Source: Evansella clarkii (GTDB lineage: Bacteria; Bacillota; Bacilli; Bacillales; Salisediminibacteriaceae). Taken from it: DNA of 64,000 bases. Made by a program: the position numbers and the translations under genes. The notes below the pieces were generated by a model. It was not told the DNA's origin, ran no database searches, and saw only the letters and a program-made list of their open reading frames with translations. Below, piece after piece: positions 56,956-64,000 of this stretch. Numbering within the stretch: the first letter of the stretch is position 1; the number at the start of each line of letters is the position of its first letter. The stretch lies in assembly GCF_002019695.1 (NCBI RefSeq), contig NZ_KV917376.1, positions 340,118 to 404,117 of the forward strand, given 5' to 3'.

Positions 56956-59070
56956 TTATTCTTCGTCTTTAATTTTCATTAAACGGAGGCTGTTCAAAGT
57001 AACGAGCAAAGTTGCGCCCATATCTGCAAAAATGGCTATCCACAGTGTGAGTAATCCAAACGGGACAAGCATGAGAGCAAGAGCTTTAAGAGCCAGTGAA
57101 AATATTATATTCTGCTTAATAATTTTTAAGGTGAGCCTGCTGAGTTTTATTAAATAAGGCAGTTTTTTCAGATCATCTCCCATTAAAGCTGCATCAGCTG
57201 TTTCCAGAGCAGCATCGGTGCCAATAGTTCCCATTGCAATTCCCAGATCAGCTGCCGCTAATGCAGGAGCATCATTCATACCGTCTCCTACCATTGCCAC
57301 ACGGACACCTTCCCTTTTCAAGCGATTAATTTCAGCAAGCTTCTCCTCTGGCAGAAGACCTGCTCTAATGTCTGTTACTCCTGCAGTTTTGCCGATTGCT
57401 GCGGCTGTTGCAGAGTTGTCTCCTGTCAGCATAATCGTTCTTTTTATTCCGGCATTGTTCAGCTGTCTGAGTACATGTGCAGCTTGCTTCCGCACCTCAT
57501 CCTGAAGGGCAATGATTCCGAGGAGCCTCTCCTCACTTCCAACTAAGACAACAGTTTTTCCCTGCTCCTGCAGCTGAATAATATTATCTTTCAGCTCTTT
57601 GTTAATAAGCTGGGGATAAGTGTCCGATACATAAGACGGACTTGCTGCAAACATTGTCTTTCCGTTTACTTCAGCTTTCATCCCTTTCCCTGTCAGCGAG
57701 GCTGCTTCTGAAACTTCATACTCCTGCAGATTTCCTGATTCCTCTGCCTTGCGCACAATAGCTCTCGCCAGGGGATGCTGTGAATGTTTTTCCACAGCGC
57801 AGGCTATGCTCATTATCTCTCCTTCAGTACTATTAAGCGAAACGACATCAGTGACTGCCGGTACACCTCTTGTGAGAGTACCTGTTTTATCGAAGGCAAT
57901 TGCGTTAACAGCACCCGCCTGCTCAAGATAAAGCCCGCCTTTTATAAGTACTCCGTTCCTCGCACTGTTGCTTATTGCTGTCACAATGGCAACAGGAGTA
58001 GAAATAACAAGGGCACATGGGCAGCCCACCACTAATGTGGCAAGTCCCAGATAAATCCACTGGCTCCATTCAGCTGCCAGGAAAACCGGCGGCACAATTG
58101 CTACAAATAAGGCGAATACCATAATTGCCGGTGTGTAAAATTTAGCAAACTTGTCGACAAACTGCTGTGCCGGCGCACGCTCTTCCTGTGCCTCTTCTAC
58201 GAGATGAATAATCTTAGCAAGAGTCGTGTCTTCGGCATGCCTTGTAACCCTTATTTCCAGTACACCTTCTTCGTTAAGTGTTCCAGCATACACTTCATCC
58301 TTTTCCTGTTTAGTAACAGGAACGCTTTCTCCAGTGATAGTAGCCTGATTTACCGCGGAAAATCCGGATACCACTACACCGTCCAAAGCAAGTTTCTCTC
58401 CTGGTTTTACGATTATATGGTCGCCAATTTCAATTTGATCGATAGAAAGAGTAGTTTCTTTTCCATTTCTTTTTACGAGTGCTTCCTTAGGGGCGGTGTC
58501 TATAAGAGAGCGAATTGACCTTCTTGCATTCTCCATTGAAAATGTTTCCAGAGCTTCACTTATAGCAAATAGTATAACGACTACTGCTCCTTCTCCCCAT
58601 TCTCCAATAATTGCCGCGCCAATAACTGCTACAGTCATCAGCGTCTTCATATCAAATTCTAACCTGGAGAGATTTTTAAGTCCCTGCCAGAATAAATTGT
58701 AACCGCCCACCGCCATGGAGGTAAGGAATAATATAATTGCAGCTGGATGACCTTCGCCCCAGCTTAATGAGACTGACCAGCCAGCCGCTGCGAGAATAGC
58801 AGCAATAAGTACAAGGATATTCTTCTTCTTTTTCCAAAAAGGCACTACCGGGAAAGGGTCATCTTTTTCTCTCCGGATTTTTAAATGTTCAAAAGCACCG
58901 GCTTTCTCCAGTTCCTTTATTGTGGCATCCCCTTCAACAGTCAGCTTACCTGCAGTAAAATTCACATTTGCATCCCTCACTCCGGATATCTCTTTTACAT
59001 TCCGCTCGAACCGAGCAGCACAACTGGCTCAGGTGAAGCCCTGGACAATGTAAACATGGTTCTTATCCAT
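56956..59070 (-). CDS. cadA: CadA-type Cd/Zn/Pb P-type ATPase with in-frame UGA at codon 14
   Basis: 704 codons. From the ATG at 59070 (GGGAGG upstream, overlapping the cadC end by 8 bp) the frame reads MDKNHVYIVQGFT-UGA-ASCAARFERNVKEI. Known CadA proteins have VQGFTCANCA here, so UGA (59029-59031) replaces the first Cys of the metal-binding CXXC of the HMA domain (residues 5-70). The rest is intact: TGES, CPCALVIS in the metal-binding helix, phosphorylation site DKTGTLTRG and GDGMNDAPALA. It exports Cd, Zn or Pb. If UGA is not read as selenocysteine, translation must restart further down, for example at a GTG (58980), giving a pump without its HMA site. Confidence 0.85.
59002..59018 (-). promoter_or_regulatory. 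SECIS-like hairpin after the in-frame UGA
   Basis: Ten bases after the UGA, CTGCTCG and CGAGCGG (one G-U pair) form a 7-bp stem with loop GUU. A loop beginning with G about 18 bases after the UGA fits the loose bacterial SECIS consensus. Such a small hairpin can arise by chance. Confidence 0.4.
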
Positions 59071-59428
59071 TATTTTTTTCCTCCCGCTGGTGTGTGAAAG
59101 CAATATCTATTAACTGCCTTACATGCTCATCGTCCAGACTGTAAAAAACCAGCTTCCCCTCTCTTCTTTGCTTCGCTAATCCCTGTTTTTTCAGCAGCCG
59201 CAGGTGATGGGAAGCTGTGGCTGTGGATGCCTGGATAATGTTAGCCACATCACATACACAAAGTTCTTCCTCCACTGACAGAGCGTATGCAACTTTCAGG
59301 CGCGTAGGATCAGCAAGTACCTTAAATATACCGCTTGTGTTTTTTATTTCCTCTTCATTTATCGTCTTTTGAAGTGATGTAACCTTTTCTTCATCATAAC
59401 AATACACTTCACAAGTATCTTTCGCCAT
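59063..59428 (-). CDS. cadC: CadC, ArsR-family metal-responsive repressor
   Basis: 121 residues from the ATG at 59428 behind GAGGTGG (the frame extends to 59449). The CadC metal site is present: DTCEVYCYDEE near the N terminus and ELCVCDVA in the winged helix, which coordinate Cd or Pb through four Cys. Recognition helix QASTATASHHLRLLKKQGL. It represses cadC-cadA until metal binds. Confidence 0.94.
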   Translation of the reverse strand: MAKDTCEVYCYDEEKVTSLQKTINEEEIKNTSGIFKVLADPTRLKVAYALSVEEELCVCDVANIIQASTATASHHLRLLKKQGLAKQRREGKLVFYSLDDEHVRQLIDIAFTHQREEKNNG

Positions 59429-59487
59429 TTTATCCACCTCTCCAGTCATTCAAATGATACTTTGATTGTATACTTAGTTACAGTTAT

Positions 59488-59507
59488 ATTCAAATATATA
59501 TTTGAAT
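59488..59507. promoter_or_regulatory. CadC operator
   Basis: ATTCAAATATATATTTGAAT is a perfect 20-bp palindrome in the cadC / membrane-protein divergent gap, resembling the known cad operator. A weaker half-site, TTCAAATGATACTTTGA, lies next to cadC. Confidence 0.8.
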
Positions 59508-59611
59508 GTTTTTAAGGTTATGTGTCACTCCCCCGGAAAAATACTTCTATTTATAATTCCTCAGGAATAGATTTTTAACAAATGGCTTGTCTCTAACTTC
59601 GGAGGTGCCCT

Positions 59612-60178
59612 ATGTTTGTTTATATTAGCCTGTTGATTATTCCTCTGATTTTTTATTTTGCAGGCGTCCGGAATGGACAGTCTGGTCGTTCAAAGATGGA
59701 AAAAATGATGCTTACGATGGGCGGTGCTATGCTGCTTGGTTTTACCTCAGGAATATATATTGCTGGAATAGCTTCCTCCTTCTTCACAGCGGTTGTTTTC
59801 AGTATTTTCCTGACAGCTATTGCAGGTATTCTGCTTGGGTTACCGCATGGGGGTGCTGCTGTTGCCGAAGGAATGTTCACCGGAGCGATGGCCGGGCTGA
59901 TGGGGGCTATGACTGCGGACATGCTTTCTTTGCCTGAAAAAAGAGTGCTGCTTCTTTTATTTCTTCTTCTGGCTTCTCTCGGAGGGTTTTGGGTATTAAA
60001 GTACTGGAAAATTCGGTCTGAATTTTCTAATAAAAGTAAGGCGATTATATTTAATATCTTTACTTTCTGTTATTTGTTGTTTGTGGCTTATATATTTATC
60101 ATTCACCCTCCATTCACAGAAGAAGAACCTCTTCATGAAGCTGACCATCATACAATTTTCATCTGGAGTTATTTGTGA
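59612..60178 (+). CDS. Unrecognised membrane protein, divergent from cadC
   Basis: 188 residues with about six membrane helices. Helices 2-4 are rich in Gly, Ala and Met (GGAMLLGFTSGIYIAG; GGAAVAEGMFTGAMAGLMGA). The C-terminal tail ends HEADHHTIFIWSYL and could bind metal. I do not recognise the family. The shared control region with cadC suggests a metal-related role (inference). Ribosome site GGAGGTG. Confidence 0.7.
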   Translation: MFVYISLLIIPLIFYFAGVRNGQSGRSKMEKMMLTMGGAMLLGFTSGIYIAGIASSFFTAVVFSIFLTAIAGILLGLPHGGAAVAEGMFTGAMAGLMGAMTADMLSLPEKRVLLLLFLLLASLGGFWVLKYWKIRSEFSNKSKAIIFNIFTFCYLLFVAYIFIIHPPFTEEEPLHEADHHTIFIWSYL

Positions 60179-60277
60179 AGCGTTACCTTTCCGACGCCTT
60201 GCCTGGAGGAGGCTTTTCTGCCGTCATTGGAACTAATCTCCGTTACTTGGTGTATGAAGTTGTATGTGGTTTTCGTT

Positions 60278-60405
60278 TTCGCAGGTTAGACTGTTAATTT
60301 CGCTGGTGGCACCTCCTTTTTCGCAAGTTGGACCGCTGTTTTCGCAGATTGGATTTCGTTTCGCTGGTTGAATCACTGTTTTCGCAGGCTGGATCCTCGT
60401 TCCGG
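60278..60405. repeat. 21-bp tandem array B3 (about 7 units)
   Basis: TTCGC(A/T)GGTTGGA-type units start at 60278, 60299, 60320, 60341, 60360, 60381 and 60402: 21 bp apart with one unit two bases short, as in array B2. The consensus TTTTCGCAGGTTGGACCGCT aligns with B2 (TTTTCGAGAATTGAACCTGC). It lies between the convergent membrane-protein and swrC genes. Confidence 0.82.
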
Positions 60406-60410
60406 AAACG

Positions 60411-60439
60411 AAAAAACGGGCAGCATTCCGCTGCCCGTT
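60411..60439 (-). terminator. Terminator of the swrC-type pump gene
   Basis: AACGGGCAGC and GCTGCCCGTT arms around five bases, followed by TTTTTT on the minus strand. Confidence 0.88.
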
Positions 60440-60457
60440 CGCCCGTTCTTCATTTAT

Positions 60458-63400
60458 TTACTCATCGTTTCTTTTTCTTCTGCTTCTTTCTACTACTTCC
60501 TCAAGAATGTCGATGAGTTCTTCTCTTGTAATGTTGTCAGTATTTCCATCTGCTTTTTTGTCAGGATAAACCTGAGGATTTTCTTCCTCATATATTACTT
60601 TGTCCTGATCATCAGAAGGAGTGTACTTTTCCACTTCAGGATATGATAAAGGTTCGTCATCCTCATATTCATTCACATCCCTGTAGAATTCAGCGAAGTC
60701 ATCCTCGCCTTCATTTTTTCCTTTTTCAAGCGCCTGTGTTTCCCTGCGGCTGCTTTCATCTGAAATATGGTAATTATCCCGGCCTTTATCCTGCTCATTT
60801 GTGTAGCGTTCTTCCACAAGGTATGCAGGAATTAACTGGCCATCCGGGGTTACATACTTTCTGTTCAGCCTTCTTGTTTCTTTATCCACAAAACTGTAGA
60901 TAACCGGGATAAAGAACAGAGTCAGGAAGGTGGAACTGATCAAACCGCCAATAACAGTTATTGCCATCGGCTGCTGGATTTCAGATCCTTCGCCAATTCC
61001 AAGTGATAAAGGCACGAGTCCAAGAATCGTCGTTAAAGCCGTCATCAGGATTGGACGTGCACGGTCTTTAACACCTTCTACGATCGCATCGTAGCTGCGC
61101 AGTCCTGCTTCTTTACGTTTGTTAATGTAATCTACCAGGACGATAGCATTGTTTACCACAATACCCGCGAGGACAATTAACCCGATAAAGGCCATAACGC
61201 TCACCGGTGTCAGAGTAACCGTCAGCCCGATTGCTACCCCGATAATGACAAGCGGTACGCTGAACATAATAACAAACGGATATCTGAATGATTCAAACTG
61301 CGCTGCAAGTACGAGGTACACAAAGACAAGCGCAAGGATTAAAGCCATTGTTAAATCTTCCATGGCATCAGCCATCATTTGCTGATCTCCTGTATAGCTC
61401 ACAGATGTTCCATCAGGTAAATCATAGTCATCGATTGTTGTCTGCACGAGTTCAGACATTTCACCCAGGTTGTACTGGCTACCGTACTGGAGTGTGAACT
61501 GCACTGATGCTTCCTGATTAATTCTGTTGATTGTTGCAGGGCCTTCACCAGTTTCTATGTCGACTACTTCACTAAGAGTAATATACTCTCCCCCAGGTGT
61601 CCTGAGAAGCAGATCCTCGACACTTTCAATCGTTTCAATATCTTCTTCCGCATATCTTACGTGAACTTCATAAATATCTTCATCTTCAGTGACAATCTGG
61701 GTAGCCTGGGCGCCTCGCATTTTATCATTAACAAGCTGGGCAATTTGAGCTGGCGCAAAACCATTTTCCCTGGCTGCTTCTTCATCCACGATAAACTGTA
61801 TTTCTTCTACTGTGTCAGTCAGGTCTGTAGTTACTTCGTTAAATTCACTCATATCCTCAAATTCTTCAGTGAGTTCTTCTGCTGCCTCATGAAGACGCTG
61901 AGTATTTGCATCTGTTAAATCAAAAGTAATGGTATTTGGCTGTCCGCCCATGGCCGCTGCCTGCATGTCAATAGAAATTTCCGCATCAGGAGCAGCTCTT
62001 TCGACGTCTCTGCGTATCGAGTCTGCAAATTCCTCAGTTGATATGTTCCGGTCTGCAAGAGGTACCATTGAAATATAGATAGTTGCTTCATGTGAGCCGC
62101 TGCTTCCGAAGACGGCTGCTTCAGGTCCCATGGAACCTGCCACACTCGTATAATGCTGTATATCTCCTTCATCATCGAGTACTTCTTCAATTTCTCCAAC
62201 AGCCTCGAAAGTAGTTTCCAGCGGCGTCCCCCGCTCCATTTCTACTTCTACCTGGAAGAAACCTTCATCAGTAGACGGGATAAATTCCGTTCCTACATTC
62301 GCGACACCAACGGCCCCTCCCGCTAAAAGCAAGGCGGTTATCAGCAGAACACCGACTCTGTTTTTCAGAGACCAGCGGATAGATTTGTCAAAGGTCTTAA
62401 TAAATCCGGACTTCTGACGTTTCGCCTCCACATTTTCTTTTGGCGTCTTCAAAAGCCTGCTGGCAAGCATCGGCACTACTGTAAGTGCCACAGCAAGGGA
62501 AGCAAGCAAACTGAAGGAAACCGTTAAAGCAAACTCCATAAATAAATTTCCTACAATGCCTGAAATAAATATAACTGGCAGGAAAACTGAAATCGTCGTT
62601 AATGTTGAAGCTGTAATTGCTCCTGCTACTTCTTTCGTTCCCTCCAGTGCCGCTGTCTTAGGATCTTTCTTCATGGAGAGGTGACGGTATATATTTTCAA
62701 TTACAACAATTGAGTTATCCACAAGCATACCGATACCGAGAGCAAGCCCCCCGAGTGTCATAATATTTAATGACAAGTCTGCAAAGTAGATTAGCACAAA
62801 TGTTACGATTACTGAGAAAGGTATCGCTATACCTACAATAAACGGAGTTTTAAAGCTTCTTAGAAACGCAAACAGGACAAGCATGGCAAAAACTCCGCCG
62901 GCAATCAGCGCCATTGAAACACTGGAGATTGCTTCCTGCACATATTCACCCTGGTCAAAAAGTATTGCTACTTCGAGATCTTCATATTCATCTTCGCCCA
63001 GAAGCTCATCAAGACGTTCGTTAAAAACAGTTGAGAGCTGAGCGAGGTTTGCATCTGACTGCTGCTGAACACTTATCATGATGGAAGGTTCCTGGTTGGT
63101 TCTCGTAATAGAATTCTGCTCTTGCGGTTCAAGTGTTACTTCAGCTACATCAGCTACTGTAACTTCATCCCCAGTCTCCGGGTTAACCGTAACAACCACG
63201 TTTTCAATGTCGTCAGTACTGTTCATCTCATGGATAATCCGGGTGGTGTATTCAAGGTCGCCGCTCTGTACCATTCCACCTGGTGAAGTGACATTATGGG
63301 CCTGAATCACCTGTACCACATCAGACTGTTCGAGATCATACTCTTCCAGTGCTTCCTGGTCCAGCTCCACCACAATCTGCTCGGTAGTATCTCCCATAAT

Positions 63401-63913
63401 ATCCAGGGAAGCCACTCCATCTATCTGCAGTAGTTCTATCTCCAGGTCATTTACAAGATCATTCAGTTCTTCTTCGTCGTCTGAGGACAAAGTCATCTGA
63501 ATAACCGGCATTTGTGAAGGGTCGAACTTTAAAAAGTTTGGATTGCCGGCATCTGAAGGAAGCGGCACTCCGTTCATTTGGCGAATAATATCATTTTCCA
63601 CATCATCAATACTTGTGGCCCATGAAAACTCCAGAATTGTCATAGAGGAGCCTTCCTGGGAGATAGTATAGATATTATTCAGTCCGTCAAGCGTGGCCAG
63701 CCCCCCCTCCATTGGCCTGGATACTCTGTCCAGCACTTCTTCCGGGCTTGCTTCAGGGTAACTGGTTACCACTGCCCCGATTGGCGGGTCTATATCAGGA
63801 ATCAGCTTTAATGGTATGTTTATTAAAGATACTGCTCCAAGGATTAGGAACAGCAGCATTCCTACAATAGTAAAAACCGGTCTTTTAATCGAAAATCCTG
63901 TTATACCTTTCAC
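60458..63913 (-). CDS. swrC: SwrC-type RND efflux pump
   Basis: 1151 residues, AcrB/SwrC family. Twelve membrane helices with two large extracytoplasmic loops (about 35-320 and 550-860); TM4 contains GIGMLVDNSIVVIENIYRH with the proton-relay Asp, and the start GITGFSIKRPVFTIVGML is typical. In B. subtilis SwrC exports surfactin and other amphiphiles. The last ~120 residues after the final helix form a charged, Asp/Glu-rich tail. Start GTG at 63913 behind AGGGGG, overlapping the upstream gene's stop. Confidence 0.92.
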   Translation of the reverse strand: MKGITGFSIKRPVFTIVGMLLFLILGAVSLINIPLKLIPDIDPPIGAVVTSYPEASPEEVLDRVSRPMEGGLATLDGLNNIYTISQEGSSMTILEFSWATSIDDVENDIIRQMNGVPLPSDAGNPNFLKFDPSQMPVIQMTLSSDDEEELNDLVNDLEIELLQIDGVASLDIMGDTTEQIVVELDQEALEEYDLEQSDVVQVIQAHNVTSPGGMVQSGDLEYTTRIIHEMNSTDDIENVVVTVNPETGDEVTVADVAEVTLEPQEQNSITRTNQEPSIMISVQQQSDANLAQLSTVFNERLDELLGEDEYEDLEVAILFDQGEYVQEAISSVSMALIAGGVFAMLVLFAFLRSFKTPFIVGIAIPFSVIVTFVLIYFADLSLNIMTLGGLALGIGMLVDNSIVVIENIYRHLSMKKDPKTAALEGTKEVAGAITASTLTTISVFLPVIFISGIVGNLFMEFALTVSFSLLASLAVALTVVPMLASRLLKTPKENVEAKRQKSGFIKTFDKSIRWSLKNRVGVLLITALLLAGGAVGVANVGTEFIPSTDEGFFQVEVEMERGTPLETTFEAVGEIEEVLDDEGDIQHYTSVAGSMGPEAAVFGSSGSHEATIYISMVPLADRNISTEEFADSIRRDVERAAPDAEISIDMQAAAMGGQPNTITFDLTDANTQRLHEAAEELTEEFEDMSEFNEVTTDLTDTVEEIQFIVDEEAARENGFAPAQIAQLVNDKMRGAQATQIVTEDEDIYEVHVRYAEEDIETIESVEDLLLRTPGGEYITLSEVVDIETGEGPATINRINQEASVQFTLQYGSQYNLGEMSELVQTTIDDYDLPDGTSVSYTGDQQMMADAMEDLTMALILALVFVYLVLAAQFESFRYPFVIMFSVPLVIIGVAIGLTVTLTPVSVMAFIGLIVLAGIVVNNAIVLVDYINKRKEAGLRSYDAIVEGVKDRARPILMTALTTILGLVPLSLGIGEGSEIQQPMAITVIGGLISSTFLTLFFIPVIYSFVDKETRRLNRKYVTPDGQLIPAYLVEERYTNEQDKGRDNYHISDESSRRETQALEKGKNEGEDDFAEFYRDVNEYEDDEPLSYPEVEKYTPSDDQDKVIYEEENPQVYPDKKADGNTDNITREELIDILEEVVERSRRKRNDE

Positions 63914-64000
63914 GACTTATCCCCCTCGTTTTTCTTTTCTATAATTATTTCTCTGAACTTTGTAAAGCTTTCTCTCAAACTTTGCAGATCCTTAATATCC
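63910..64000 (-). CDS. C-terminal end of a gene upstream of swrC (partial)
   Basis: The frame entering from the right edge ends DLQSLRESFTKFREIIIEKK-NEGDKS with TGA at 63910-63912, overlapping the swrC GTG. In B. subtilis a TetR-type regulator (YerO) precedes swrC; that is a guess here, as only about 29 residues are visible. Confidence 0.5.
   Translation of the reverse strand, partial: DIKDLQSLRESFTKFREIIIEKKNEGDKS

Noticed and set aside
58981-59070. Frameshift as explanation of the cadA 5' end
   Set aside because: The reading frame is the same before and after the UGA and aligns with CadA without gaps, so only the single codon is abnormal.

Overview
The window is chromosomal DNA of a spore-forming Bacillaceae bacterium, probably a halotolerant or alkaliphilic relative of Bacillus. 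Evidence: the thiL-tsaE-tsaB-rimI-tsaD order, the alr-ndoAI-ndoA-rsbRSTUVW-sigB-rsbX order and the ydcC/acpS/rhomboid neighbourhood match Bacillus subtilis; cmpA implies sporulation; a glycine-betaine OpuA system with its GbsR-type regulator and very acidic, Asn/Glu-rich lipoprotein linkers suit a salty habitat. I do not name a genus.

Layout. 0-3.2 kb: tsaD (cut by the left edge), rimI, tsaB, tsaE and thiL, all on the minus strand. 4.1-10.1 kb: a PLP-dependent sulfur-amino-acid enzyme diverging from a tightly packed operon of gamma-glutamyltransferase, an ATP-grasp/degenerate-M20 fusion and an N-formylglutamate amidohydrolase. 10.8-17.4 kb: an rRNA operon (minus strand) preceded, not followed, by eleven tRNA genes with three consensus promoters. 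17.4-34 kb: sprT, cmpA, tex, the full sigma-B stressosome/partner-switching operon, a Zn alcohol dehydrogenase, the NdoA/NdoAI toxin-antitoxin pair, alr, a YdcC-like lipoprotein, NAD(P)HX repair, acpS and a rhomboid protease. 35-41 kb: a Fur-boxed ABC ATPase, a ba3-type cytochrome oxidase (including a 50-aa subunit IIa) and mgtE. 41-46.3 kb: arginine/ornithine catabolism (rocF, rocD, rocA) with the divergent sigma-54 activator RocR and a perfect -24/-12 promoter. 47-56.5 kb: a YfhP-like membrane protein, Thr/Ser dehydratase, sigX-rsiX, a 30-aa membrane peptide, gbsR-opuA and a GerMN lipoprotein with its own predicted sigma-X promoter. 57-64 kb: a cadmium-type P-type ATPase with CadC, a divergent membrane protein and a SwrC-type RND pump.

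Two things stand out. First, the cadA reading frame starts in overlap with cadC and has an in-frame UGA exactly where the first cysteine of the metal-binding CXXC motif belongs, followed by a small hairpin of the kind seen in bacterial SECIS elements: a selenoprotein candidate, or else a recent nonsense mutation. Second, intergenic spaces carry an unusual set of short tandem arrays with near-fixed periods: four of exactly 52 bp, one of 51 bp inside a 185-bp unit, three of 21 bp and one of 101 bp. They lie mostly between the 3' ends of convergent genes; most 51/52-bp units carry a short palindrome. Two copies of a ~160-bp IS200/IS605-like miniature element are also present.
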